Assembly: GCA_020854265.1 (NCBI GenBank) | Contig: JADZFU010000004.1 | Location: 248,001 to 312,000 of the forward strand | Reading direction: 5' to 3' | DNA from: Candidatus Uhrbacteria bacterium | GTDB taxonomy: Bacteria > Patescibacteriota > Patescibacteriia > 2-12-FULL-60-25 | Length of the DNA stretch: 64,000 nt | Shown here: positions 45,975 to 55,322 of the stretch, piece by piece | How the letters are laid out: every line of letters starts with the position of its first letter | Numbering within the stretch: position 1 is the stretch's first letter | Made by a program: the position numbers and the translations under genes | The notes under the pieces: model-generated | What the model saw: the letters and a program-made list of their open reading frames with translations, nothing else | The model's database searches: none | Told to the model about the DNA's origin: nothing

Positions 45975-46574
45975 ATGGAACATCTTGAAATCGTAAATGA
46001 AAATACAGGCAAACCAACAGGCGTTGTTCTCCCGCGTCACGAGGTAATTGCCAAAGAAGCTTGGTGCCGCTCTACCAATGTCTTTGTGCTGAATCACAAC
46101 GGCGAAATTTTGTGCCACCAGCGCTCGCTTATCAAAGACAGCAAGCCGGGTTGGTGGATGACACATTTAGGCGGACGTGTCGGAGTCGGGGAGACGTATG
46201 AAATCAATGCGTTGAAAGAATTGGAGGAAGAGGCGGGGATTATTGTCCCGGCCAAACGGCTGATTCCGTGGCGTACAACGCGCGTCGAGGCTTCGCGCTT
46301 TTGGTCGCGCGAGTTTGTCACGGTGTATGACGTTCCGGCCGAGCAGCTGGTTCCGCAACCGGGTGAAGTCGAGCAGTTCAAATGGATGTCTATCGACGAA
46401 ATTGTTGCGGCCGCAAAATCAGGTCAGGAAAATTGGAAAGCGGGCACGCACGATATCATGTCGGAGTATTCCTGCATGCTGTCCGTGATCGGATCCGCAC
46501 ATCACCTCGGAGTGCATGAAGTTCCGGATTCGCTCCACACTTGGACGCCGGTGTGGATGGGAGCAGGAGTATAA
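45975..46574 (+). CDS. NUDIX hydrolase, isopentenyl-diphosphate isomerase-like
   Basis: MEHLEIVNENTGKPTGVVLPRHEV..., GGRVGVGETYEINALKELEEEAGI (Nudix box). Confidence 0.88.
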   Translation: MEHLEIVNENTGKPTGVVLPRHEVIAKEAWCRSTNVFVLNHNGEILCHQRSLIKDSKPGWWMTHLGGRVGVGETYEINALKELEEEAGIIVPAKRLIPWRTTRVEASRFWSREFVTVYDVPAEQLVPQPGEVEQFKWMSIDEIVAAAKSGQENWKAGTHDIMSEYSCMLSVIGSAHHLGVHEVPDSLHTWTPVWMGAGV

Positions 46575-46618
46575 AATAATTCGCCACCAGGCGGATTATT
46601 TTATATACTGTGGTTATT

Positions 46619-47176
46619 ATGAATCAAAAATCGAATATACACGCAATCATTATCGGTTTGCTGGTGTTGTGTCTATTGCTTACGGGTGGAGGAATTTTCC
46701 TTTTAAATGAACAAATCAATGATTTGAGAATGGTTATCGCCCCGACTACGTCTGCACCGGTCGGTGGAAAGATTGCTGTTGAAAGGTTCTGCGACAACGA
46801 AGCAGGAGGAACGGGTCTATGTTTTGATTATCCAAAGTCTTGGTCGGTTTCGCATTACAGCGATTCATTTACGAGCGGACAAAAAAATCTCGAGATTTCT
46901 GCGAACGCCGCTGGTGGAAAAGTCACCATCGAGCGTTTACATAAAGGCCAGAAGGGTATGAAAGGACAAAGAATTCCTGAGTATCCTGGTTTGTACGAGT
47001 TAGGAGAGCTTTGCTCGGATGATGATGGGCTTACGTGTCCCCAGTATCCTTACTATCTAACGCTCGACGGCGATCAGACGGCTTTCGCAGTGCGCGTCTA
47101 CTATCGCTGGGAGGATCGTACGGAGGTGCAACCGTTGGTGAATACGATTCTTTATAGTCTAGAGATTGGACCGTAG
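46619..47176 (+). CDS. Membrane-anchored/secreted hypothetical protein
   Basis: N-terminal TM; TATACT box 9 nt upstream of ATG. Confidence 0.7.
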   Translation: MNQKSNIHAIIIGLLVLCLLLTGGGIFLLNEQINDLRMVIAPTTSAPVGGKIAVERFCDNEAGGTGLCFDYPKSWSVSHYSDSFTSGQKNLEISANAAGGKVTIERLHKGQKGMKGQRIPEYPGLYELGELCSDDDGLTCPQYPYYLTLDGDQTAFAVRVYYRWEDRTEVQPLVNTILYSLEIGP

Positions 47177-47267
47177 ATTTTCTACAAATAAAGATTAAGG
47201 TTTGTAGGTACGATTGACATTTTTCGTTTTTTGTCCTTAGATTCGAGCACCGTATAGGAGGTTCGAC

Positions 47268-47633
47268 ATGTTCTTTTTCATCGTCACGGCACATCACGCG
47301 ACCGGTCATGGAGACGCGGCAACGCCCTTTCTCATCACCAAGTACTTCGAGTCGGCCGTGGAAGCCGTTGATCAGGCGAAGGATTTAGGGTACGAGTTCC
47401 GTGGCATGGACCACGGCATCTCCATCTCCCACATGGAAGCGGAGCGGAGCTACTCCAAGAACGATTTCAAGAGTCAGGACGGGCGACCGGTCCCGGTCGA
47501 TTTCCCGAACATTCTCTTCTTCCGCAAGGCGCAGGATGGTTTCCGCGTCGAGTATCACGTGTCGCTGCTCGCGCGGCTGGATCTTCAGCTTCCGGCCAAG
47601 TGGCTGGAGCGAGCGATGCCCATTCCGGAGTGA
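47268..47633 (+). CDS. Small hypothetical protein (121 aa)
   Basis: Promoter TTGACA-17-TTAGAT, SD AGGAGGT, GC-rich codon usage, own terminator. Confidence 0.75.
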   Translation: MFFFIVTAHHATGHGDAATPFLITKYFESAVEAVDQAKDLGYEFRGMDHGISISHMEAERSYSKNDFKSQDGRPVPVDFPNILFFRKAQDGFRVEYHVSLLARLDLQLPAKWLERAMPIPE

Positions 47634-47642
47634 TGCTTCATC

Positions 47643-47673
47643 ACGCCCGCTATCAGATCAGATGGCGGGCGTT
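47643..47673 (+). terminator. Hairpin terminator ACGCCCGC..GCGGGCGTTTG
   Basis: Inverted repeat after the 47268 gene stop. Confidence 0.75.
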
Positions 47674-47691
47674 TGTGTTATAATACTAGTC

Positions 47692-48687
47692 ATGGACCAA
47701 GAATTGAAAGAAAATCTGCCTCTTTTTAGTGTCTTGGTTTTGGGCGGAGCACTCATTCTCCTATTATCCGGCGTGATTTTGTATCAGCAATACAGGGGCG
47801 TGGGAAATGAGATTGCCATCATGGAAGAGAGAGTACCGGAACGTTCTTCGACAAACACTCAGACGAATAGCGGCAAGGACATGAAAATGGAAGTCCAGGA
47901 AGTTTCTATCATGGGTGCGTGGCAGGATCCTGATCCAAAAGACGGGGACCGTGCATATATTTTTCAATCTAACGGTTTATATACGGAACAGTATTTCCAT
48001 AAGGGTTCTATCTGGCCAAAGGCTCGGGGTACTTTTTCGTACTATCCCAAAACCCGATTTCTTACATTCATTCAAACGGATAGCTACGAATTTGCAACAT
48101 TTGGTCCGCCGATTCCGGATGGTGCCGAAATAAGTGTCGAGGTCAGCAAGTTAACAGATACCGAATTATGCCTGAAAGGTATGACCGAAGTTTGCATGGT
48201 GCGTTTGGGAGCTAATATCCCGACAAGTCCTTCCAATGATCCCAGTTTTACCGAGCGCATGCCTAATCCGATTGCCGGTACATGGGAAACCGGACATCAA
48301 GTCGCAAGCGGAGAAGGGGCGGAGTTTTGGGGCGGCGAAGGGGCCGAGCTCTATGGGAAATGGGTATTTAACGCCGATGGCACATTCCAGCATTCTCTCG
48401 TGAATACCTCGAGGCCGCCAATCGAACCCATGATAGAGGGTAAATATCGTGTGGGCACATACAAGGTCTCGTCCGGAAACAAAATAGATGTGATCGGATT
48501 TACCGAATTCCGCGCAGGGGAGACGGATTTTAGGGATCAGATCGGGAAAGAGCAGGCTGAGTTTGTGGTGATTAACAATCTTCGTATCGATAGCGCGAAT
48601 CGAATCTGTTTGTATGGAGGGGACATCTGGACGGACGAGCCTTCCAAGTTACGCGAAGATCAATGGCAATGTCTTGATAGAAAATAA
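47692..48687 (+). CDS. Membrane-anchored hypothetical protein
   Basis: N-terminal TM (LFSVLVLGGALILLLSGVILY); TATAAT box 7 nt upstream of ATG. Confidence 0.75.
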   Translation: MDQELKENLPLFSVLVLGGALILLLSGVILYQQYRGVGNEIAIMEERVPERSSTNTQTNSGKDMKMEVQEVSIMGAWQDPDPKDGDRAYIFQSNGLYTEQYFHKGSIWPKARGTFSYYPKTRFLTFIQTDSYEFATFGPPIPDGAEISVEVSKLTDTELCLKGMTEVCMVRLGANIPTSPSNDPSFTERMPNPIAGTWETGHQVASGEGAEFWGGEGAELYGKWVFNADGTFQHSLVNTSRPPIEPMIEGKYRVGTYKVSSGNKIDVIGFTEFRAGETDFRDQIGKEQAEFVVINNLRIDSANRICLYGGDIWTDEPSKLREDQWQCLDRK

Positions 48688-48790
48688 AGTGGGAAATTAG
48701 TTATCAACATTGGAACAGAAAAAGAACGAAAAATACGCTGTAATAAGCGGATTTTTTGATTGATCAAGATGTTTGCGCAAAGGTGAGAAG

Positions 48791-48830
48791 TGGCATAAAA
48801 TGGAATGCAGTGGGAATACGTGGGAAATCT
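48791..48830 (+). promoter_or_regulatory. MraZ-binding repeat array (4 x 10 bp)
   Basis: TGGCATAAAA TGGAATGCAG TGGGAATACG TGGGAAATCT directly upstream of mraZ; known MraZ boxes are TGGG-type repeats at ~10 bp period. Confidence 0.75.
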
Positions 48831-48845
48831 CACTCGACTACTGCC

Positions 48846-49277
48846 ATGTTCATCGGGGAATACCATCACACTCTTGATGAAAAAGGCCGGATGTCGGTTC
48901 CGGTCAAATTTCGTGCAACCTTGGCGACCGGCGCCGTGGTTACGCGCGGACTAGACCGTTCCCTGTTCCTTTACCCAAAAGACGAATGGCAGAAGCTTGC
49001 CGAGAAGCTCGCCGCCTTGCCGTTTGGCCAAAGCGATACGCGCGCCTTTGCGCGTTTGATGCTGGCCGGCGCCATGGAGGTTGAGGTCGACAAGTCCGGA
49101 CGCGTGCTGCTCCCGGAGTATCTCCGGAGCTATGCGGGTCTTTCCAAGGACGTCGTGGTTGCGGGTCTCTATAACAGACTCGAAATCTGGGACGAAACCG
49201 TTTGGAAGGAATACGCCGCCAAAACCGAGGATCAAGGCAATGAAATTGCCGAACGTCTCGGATCCATCGGCGTATGA
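48846..49277 (+). CDS. mraZ: Transcriptional regulator MraZ
   Basis: MFIGEYHHTLDEKGRMSVPVKFR, GAMEVEVDKSGRVLLPEYLR. Confidence 0.97.
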   Translation: MFIGEYHHTLDEKGRMSVPVKFRATLATGAVVTRGLDRSLFLYPKDEWQKLAEKLAALPFGQSDTRAFARLMLAGAMEVEVDKSGRVLLPEYLRSYAGLSKDVVVAGLYNRLEIWDETVWKEYAAKTEDQGNEIAERLGSIGV

Positions 49278-50167
49278 GCACTATCCACCTGGCTGTAATG
49301 CTCGAGGAAACCATGCTTGCCCTCGATGTTCAGCCCGGAGGGTCGTATGTCGACGCCACCCTTGGCGGAGCCACCCACACCGAAGCGTTGCTCAAGCGCT
49401 CGGAGCCCGACGGACATGTCTATTCCTTCGATGTAAATCCCAAAGCCTTGCTCGCCGCTGCACAGCGGCTGACGGCATCGGGAGATCGATGGGCCGGTAT
49501 TGAAGCCAATTTCCGATTTCTCGATCGAGAGCTCGAAGCGGCGGGTGTCATGCCCGGTTCCATTGACGGCATCTTGTGCGATCTCGGCTTCTCCTCCGAC
49601 GAGATGGCAGATCCGTCCACGGGATTGTCTTTCCAGCTCGAAGGGCCGCTCGATATGCGTCTCGGTCCAAAGTCCAACGATGACGGGCTTACGGCATCGG
49701 ACATCGTGAATACCTGGAAACCGAACGAAATCGAAACGATGATCCGTAACTTCGGCGAAGAGAAATTCGCCTCGCGGATTGTCGACGAGATCGTCAAGGC
49801 GAGAAAGATTGCGCGCATTACGCGCACGACCGAACTCGCGAGCCTGATCAAACAGGCCGTGCCCCAATCGTACGAGCAAGGCCGCATTCATCCGGCGACA
49901 AGAACCTTCCAAGCCCTACGCATCGCGGTAAATGACGAGCTAGAAGCCTTAAAGGATTTCATGAATGCCAGTCATCGCATGCTCAAGCCCGGCGGAAGGC
50001 TGGCCATCATCAGCTTTCACTCGCTGGAAGATCGTATCGTCAAACACGCATTTCTCACGGATGAGTGGGAGGCTCTCACCAAAAGACCTGCCGAAGCCAG
50101 TCCGTTCGAAGTACAAGCCAATCCGCGCGCCAGAAGCGCAAAACTAAGAGTCGCAATCAAAAAATAA
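49274..50167 (+). CDS. rsmH: 16S rRNA (cytosine1402-N4)-methyltransferase
   Basis: HLAVMLEETMLAL, VDATLGGATHT, LCDLGFSSDEM, LAIISFHSLEDRIVKHAF. Confidence 0.97.
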   Translation: MSTIHLAVMLEETMLALDVQPGGSYVDATLGGATHTEALLKRSEPDGHVYSFDVNPKALLAAAQRLTASGDRWAGIEANFRFLDRELEAAGVMPGSIDGILCDLGFSSDEMADPSTGLSFQLEGPLDMRLGPKSNDDGLTASDIVNTWKPNEIETMIRNFGEEKFASRIVDEIVKARKIARITRTTELASLIKQAVPQSYEQGRIHPATRTFQALRIAVNDELEALKDFMNASHRMLKPGGRLAIISFHSLEDRIVKHAFLTDEWEALTKRPAEASPFEVQANPRARSAKLRVAIKK

Positions 50168-50174
50168 ATCCAAT

Positions 50175-50546
50175 ATGGCACGAGCCCACGCCGCAATCGC
50201 ATACCGCCAGCCGCATGTCGCGCTGGGTTTGTCGATGCCGGCCGGCCGTAAGATGGCAAAAGCAGCAAAAGGTTCTTGGGCGGTTTTACTGCTCATTATT
50301 ACCGCAGTTTGTGCGGGCGCGTATGTTTATCAAATGAACCGTGCGGCGACGAAAGGCTATTCCTTGCGCGAACTTGATCGGAAATTGGAAGTGTTGCAGG
50401 ACCAAGTCATGGTTTTGGAGGATGAAGCGGCAAAAAAACAGGCGCTTCGTACCATTGAAGAGCAGGTAAAAGGCATGGGATACGTTCCGGTTGACCGTGT
50501 CGATTTTGTAGACGTTGGAAGCAATGCATACGCCATCGCCGAGTGA
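50175..50546 (+). CDS. FtsL/DivIC-like small bitopic protein (positional)
   Basis: Directly follows rsmH; single TM then coiled coil (YSLRELDRKLEVLQDQVMVLEDEAAKKQALR). Confidence 0.55.
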   Translation: MARAHAAIAYRQPHVALGLSMPAGRKMAKAAKGSWAVLLLIITAVCAGAYVYQMNRAATKGYSLRELDRKLEVLQDQVMVLEDEAAKKQALRTIEEQVKGMGYVPVDRVDFVDVGSNAYAIAE

Positions 50547-50631
50547 TCACGGTCCAATCCGCCTATGTCACGCAGACCAAATGTGACGTTGGCAGACTGG
50601 TCCGGGATTCGTCCCGAGCCGGAATCCGGTT

Positions 50632-50667
50632 CCTCCCTGATTCGCGTGCAGGGGGGAATCGTTTTTG
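50632..50667 (+). terminator. Hairpin terminator CCTCCCTG..CAGGGGGG + T run
   Basis: 8-bp stem followed by AATCGTTTTTG. Confidence 0.6.
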
Positions 50668-50680
50668 TTACAATTACCTT

Positions 50681-51055
50681 ATGGCCTTCTCGGTTTCCTT
50701 ATTGAAGCTTGCCGTTTCCGAAACCGCCGGCAGTCTGCTGCGTTTTCCATATTGGTGGTATACGGAAGGCCTTTCGAGGATGGTCCGCGTATTGCGCGAC
50801 GGACTTGTATTTCGATATCGCTCGTATGCCATCGGGTTGTGGGCAAAAAATATACTAGTTCCAATGTATGGTCAGTATGATATTACCGGCAGACTGGTAA
50901 GTTTTTTCATGCGGTTTGTCATTCTTGTTTGGCGATGTGCCGCTTTTGCCGTGGAAGCCTTGTTTAATGTCGTATTGGTTGTGCTTTGGATCGCAATGCC
51001 GGTTTTATCGCTCGTGATGCTGCTTGAACCGCTCACCCGTCCTTTCATCGGATAA
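50681..51055 (+). CDS. Small polytopic membrane protein
   Basis: FPYWWYTEGLSRMVRVL... with two C-terminal TM segments; TACAAT box 6 nt before ATG. Confidence 0.75.
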   Translation: MAFSVSLLKLAVSETAGSLLRFPYWWYTEGLSRMVRVLRDGLVFRYRSYAIGLWAKNILVPMYGQYDITGRLVSFFMRFVILVWRCAAFAVEALFNVVLVVLWIAMPVLSLVMLLEPLTRPFIG

Positions 51056-51056
51056 T

Positions 51057-53708
51057 ATGGCCACTCTTTTAGAACGATGTCCTACATGCCAAGGCGATGG
51101 CCGCGCATCGGTGCGCTGTGATACGTGCAAAGGCGCGGGTGTCATTTTACGGACTGATGTCGGGTCATTGGTATGGAGGCAGCCGTTTACCGCCGAGTTA
51201 TTCGCCATGCGGAAGGTGCGACAATTTGTCGATGGGATTTTACATGCGGTAATCGGGATTGTGATTGCAGGATGTCTTGCCCTCTTTTTGTTCCCGTTTT
51301 TTACGGGAATGCAGGACGACTGGCTGTTTTCGCCATGGTTGTGGTGGGCTGTTTTGTTTGCCTGTTTTCTTATTTATCGCCTTCAAACATCGGGCCGCCG
51401 TACCGAAGACTTGCCTGGTTTCACCATGACCGAGCATGAACGAGACGAACGGCTTCATCCGGATATAGAACGGGAGACCTCGGCTTCATTTAACGAGGCG
51501 GCTTGGCTCGTGCTCGAACGCGCTTATGAGCTCGCCACGAATTCCGGTTCGGCCGAGATCGGTCCGGCCCATTTGTTTGCCTCGGCGCTGACTGCTCCTG
51601 CCGGAGGGATTTTTTTGACACGGCTCGGTATTGATTTTGAACGGCTAAAACCCGGATTAGCCGAGCTCCTTCGCCGAGGAGCGACCGGCATGCCAACCAC
51701 GCTTTCTGCAGCAGGAAAAGAAGTAATTTTGCGTGCGTATTTGGATGCCGTACAGAATCGGCGCCGTCATGTAGGTACTATCGAAATTTTTATTGCCGCA
51801 TTCCAGGCAGATGAGGGGCTTCGCGATTTGTTTGATGCCTCAGGTTATCCTCCTGCCGATGTGCTGCATGTGGCAGAGTGGATCCGTATCCAAGAGCGGC
51901 TTATTGAGGAGCATGATCGGTTTGTGCATTTGGCTTCGCTCAAGCCGAATAGCGCCATGAACCGTTCCATGACCGCACAGGCAACGCCGTTTCTTGACCG
52001 GTTTAGCGAAGATCTTACCAGGCTAGCCCGCGACGGATACCTTCCGCCCTTGATTGGGCGAGACCGTGAAATGGAAGAGCTTCTTCGCGCGCTTGAAAGC
52101 GGACGCAGGTCCGTGGCGTTGGTAGGAGAGCCGGGAGTAGGAAAAACCGCCTTGATAGAAGGGTTGGCAAGAAAAATGGTAGAAGAGGACGTTCCGGCTG
52201 TCCTGTTCGACAAGCGGCTGGTTTCGGTAAATGTGGCGCAAGTGATTGCCGCAGGCGAGCCTGCTATGGCGCCAAACCGTCTCATGTCGCTCCTTCGCGA
52301 GGCGGGCGCGAGCGGAAATATTATTTTGGTCATGCATGGCATCGAATCGCTGGTCGGTACGGGTACGGGAGGACTTGATCTTGCCGAAACGCTTTCATCC
52401 GAGCTCGATAAGGGGTATTTGCTTGTGATCGCGAGCTGTACACCGGAGGCGTGGACATCGACGCTCGAGCGCCGCTCGCTCGGGACAAAATTGGCCAAGG
52501 TCCAGGTCGGCGAAATGTCCGGAGAGGAAGCTATCCGTGTCGCCTTGGCAAAAAGCGGTTCTATCGAATATCAAAATAAAGTTTATTTTACCTTTCAAGC
52601 GGTCGATAAAGCCGTTGGTTTGGCTGGCAGGTATTTGCGCGATTTGCGTCTGCCGGAAAGCGCGCTCGATCTCTTAAAAGAAGCGGCGACCGGAGCAAGG
52701 CGTACCAAGGGCGACGGGAGTTTGGTTACCGCGGAGGATGTGGCGGCCGTGGTCCATGACAAGACCAATGTCCCTGTAGAGGCTGTTACAAAAAACGAGA
52801 GCGATAAATTGCTCTCACTGGAAGAAAAACTACATGGCCGCGTGATCGGACAAAATGAAGCGGTCAAAGCCGTTGCGCAAGCCATGCGCCGGGCACGGGC
52901 GGATATGCGGTCAGGCAACCGTCCTATCGCAAACTTTTTATTCATGGGACCGACGGGTGTCGGAAAAACGGAGCTGGCGAAAGCATTGGCTTCCGAGTAT
53001 TTCGGCAGCGAGGAAATGATGATTCGTTTGGACATGTCCGAGTACCAGCAGCCGTCATCGGTGACGCGGATGATTGGCGCGCCTGGGGACGACCGCGGAG
53101 GACTTTTGACCGAGGCCGTTCGGAAGCGCCCGTTTGCCATCGTACTTTTGGATGAATTGGAAAAAGCGCATCCTGATATTCTTACGCTGTTCTTGCAGGT
53201 GATGGATGATGGCCGTTTAACCGACGGGGTTGGCCGGACCATCGACTTTACGAATGTTGTGCTGATTGCAACATCCAATGCCGGCACTTCTTATATCCAA
53301 GATCAGGTAAAGGCAGGAGCGTCAATGGAGCGTATCAAGACGGGATTGCTCGAGCAGGAGCTGAAAGGAATATTCCGACCCGAGTTTTTGAACCGATTTG
53401 ACGGCGTCATTGTGTTCAAGCCGCTCGAACTGGACGATGTGACACAAATAGCCTGGCTTCTTTTGCAAGGCGTTACCAAGCGCTTGGCGGAGAAAGGTAT
53501 CAATTTTCGAGCCGAGGACGAAGCTGTGGAGGAATTGGCTGCTGCCGGATTTGATCCGCTCTATGGTGCGAGACCTCTGCGCCGGGTGATTCAAGAACGC
53601 GTCGAGAACGGACTTGCGGATTTGCTGCTGACCAACTCGGTAAAACGGAAAGACACGGTCGTATTAAAAGCAGGAGGAAGTTTGCAAGTCGAGGCTTGGA
53701 GTGCATAA
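51057..53708 (+). CDS. Membrane-anchored Clp (ClpA/B/C-like) AAA+ ATPase with N-terminal zinc-finger
   Basis: CPTCQGDG...CDTCKGAG; two TMs; Clp-N repeats; AAA-1 GEPGVGKTALIEG; AAA-2 GPTGVGKTELAKALA, LLDELEKAHPDIL, NAGTSYI. Confidence 0.93.
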   Translation: MATLLERCPTCQGDGRASVRCDTCKGAGVILRTDVGSLVWRQPFTAELFAMRKVRQFVDGILHAVIGIVIAGCLALFLFPFFTGMQDDWLFSPWLWWAVLFACFLIYRLQTSGRRTEDLPGFTMTEHERDERLHPDIERETSASFNEAAWLVLERAYELATNSGSAEIGPAHLFASALTAPAGGIFLTRLGIDFERLKPGLAELLRRGATGMPTTLSAAGKEVILRAYLDAVQNRRRHVGTIEIFIAAFQADEGLRDLFDASGYPPADVLHVAEWIRIQERLIEEHDRFVHLASLKPNSAMNRSMTAQATPFLDRFSEDLTRLARDGYLPPLIGRDREMEELLRALESGRRSVALVGEPGVGKTALIEGLARKMVEEDVPAVLFDKRLVSVNVAQVIAAGEPAMAPNRLMSLLREAGASGNIILVMHGIESLVGTGTGGLDLAETLSSELDKGYLLVIASCTPEAWTSTLERRSLGTKLAKVQVGEMSGEEAIRVALAKSGSIEYQNKVYFTFQAVDKAVGLAGRYLRDLRLPESALDLLKEAATGARRTKGDGSLVTAEDVAAVVHDKTNVPVEAVTKNESDKLLSLEEKLHGRVIGQNEAVKAVAQAMRRARADMRSGNRPIANFLFMGPTGVGKTELAKALASEYFGSEEMMIRLDMSEYQQPSSVTRMIGAPGDDRGGLLTEAVRKRPFAIVLLDELEKAHPDILTLFLQVMDDGRLTDGVGRTIDFTNVVLIATSNAGTSYIQDQVKAGASMERIKTGLLEQELKGIFRPEFLNRFDGVIVFKPLELDDVTQIAWLLLQGVTKRLAEKGINFRAEDEAVEELAAAGFDPLYGARPLRRVIQERVENGLADLLLTNSVKRKDTVVLKAGGSLQVEAWSA

Positions 53709-53736
53709 AAACCCCTGCAAGAGAAGCAGGGGTTTT
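53707..53736. terminator. Bidirectional hairpin terminator AAAACCCCTGC..GCAGGGGTTTT
   Basis: Perfect inverted repeat between convergent genes. Confidence 0.85.
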
Positions 53737-54196
53737 ACTTGGTATACGGTTCGAGAGCGGCTACGTCCTGTACGAGCGAGCGCAGACGATCGAATTCGTA
53801 GCCTATGCATAGGCCGCGCGCATCGGAGTCGGCGATTGCCGACTCGATGAGATCGTTCGGGTACTCGGTGTGGAAAATGAATTCCGTCCGGTCGCCGTAG
53901 ACGAGCTTCAGAGCCTCGATGGTCCAGTCAATGTCGGTGAATTCATCGACACTGATGATTGCGAGATCGATATCGAGCTGCTGCTTGATATCGCCGGGCA
54001 TTGCGCCAAGCGATTGGATGAGCGGAGTGCGGCCCGAGTACGTGCACGTCTCCAGATAGAGCTTCATGCTCTTTGCGAGTTCGGGCTGATGCTCGTTGAT
54101 GATGTGGATTCGAATGAACGCGTTGGGATCGGGAGGAACGGTTGCCCGATCCTCCGGACGGGCCGTGATGACCTCGTCTTCTTCGGAATCAGACAT
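53735..54196 (-). CDS. Hypothetical protein, receiver-like fold without conserved phospho-site
   Basis: IRIHIINEHQPELAKSMKLYL...DLAIISVDEF...FIFHTEYPN...GLCIGYEFDRL follows receiver-domain periodicity. Confidence 0.65.
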   Translation of the reverse strand: MSDSEEDEVITARPEDRATVPPDPNAFIRIHIINEHQPELAKSMKLYLETCTYSGRTPLIQSLGAMPGDIKQQLDIDLAIISVDEFTDIDWTIEALKLVYGDRTEFIFHTEYPNDLIESAIADSDARGLCIGYEFDRLRSLVQDVAALEPYTK

Positions 54197-54272
54197 AGTT
54201 ACCCCCGCGACAATTGATCATGCAAAAACCGATTTGTCAATCCGACGGATGTCTGGGAGAATCAAAAAAGTC

Positions 54273-55322
54273 ATGAATCAACCGTTATTTTGGATGATGG
54301 CAGCCGCATTGCCTGCGGGAGCGGTTTTCCTTTTTGCCTATATTGTTCAGCGTTTTGCCTATGGCGCAAAGATTGTTGACGAACCATCAGGAGGCAGAAA
54401 AATCCACCAAAAAACAACGGCATTACTTGGAGGCTGGGCCGTCGGAATACCACTGCTCATTCTGATAGCGGGACTCGATTGGTTCGGCATATTTTTTGAA
54501 TTATCCAATGGCAGGCTTCAGCCTTTGCAGATCAGCGGGATTTTAGGGGGAGTATGTCTGCTGCTTTTGGGCGGCGGATTGGATGATCGGTATAATCTTA
54601 AGCCGCTTGTCCAGATCTGTTTTCCCCTTAGCGCCAGTATTTTAGTAGCGTTGACAGGCACGAGGATTAGCCATGTAACGAATCCGCTGGATGGCACGCC
54701 GTTTATTTTGCCGTTTCAAACGCTTCTTACCATTGCATGGCTGCTGGGAGTGACCTATGCAACAAAATTGATGGATGGCATCGATGGTCTCGTAGCCGGA
54801 CAGACCGTCATTGGATCGTCCGTGATTGCGGCTTTGGCCTTATCCGCCGCGTACTTTCAGCCCGCGGTCGCGCTCATTGCGCTCATGACTGCATCGGCTT
54901 TTGCGGGATTCTTGCCGCACAATGTCCATCCGGCAAAGCAATTTTTAGGGGAGTCGGGGAGTACGCTCGCTGGATTTTTACTCGGGACGCTGTCTATCCT
55001 TGGCAGCACCAAGCTTGCGACCGGACTCATGGCACTCGCGTTGCCGCTTACGGATGCGGCGATTGTCATCAGCGGACGGGTCATGCGCGGATCATCCCCG
55101 TTTAAAGGAGACGATACCCATCTCCATTTCAAGCTTTTGAAAGCCGGATTTTCCCAGCGGCAAGTCGTTTCATTGATGTGGGGTCTTTCCTTGGCATGCG
55201 GAATCGCTGCCTTATCCCTGCAGACCAGAGGCAAGCTTTTTCTGATTGTTTTTCTCCTGCTCGTGACGGCGGGACTCTCGTTTATGGCGGGTAAAAAATC
55301 ATTTACAAAAACATCCCTATGA
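54273..55322 (+). CDS. Glycosyl-1-phosphate transferase (MraY/WecA family)
   Basis: Polytopic; DEPSGGRKIHQKTTALLGG, GGGLDDRYNLKPLVQ, KLMDGIDGLVAG. Confidence 0.9.
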   Translation: MNQPLFWMMAAALPAGAVFLFAYIVQRFAYGAKIVDEPSGGRKIHQKTTALLGGWAVGIPLLILIAGLDWFGIFFELSNGRLQPLQISGILGGVCLLLLGGGLDDRYNLKPLVQICFPLSASILVALTGTRISHVTNPLDGTPFILPFQTLLTIAWLLGVTYATKLMDGIDGLVAGQTVIGSSVIAALALSAAYFQPAVALIALMTASAFAGFLPHNVHPAKQFLGESGSTLAGFLLGTLSILGSTKLATGLMALALPLTDAAIVISGRVMRGSSPFKGDDTHLHFKLLKAGFSQRQVVSLMWGLSLACGIAALSLQTRGKLFLIVFLLLVTAGLSFMAGKKSFTKTSL

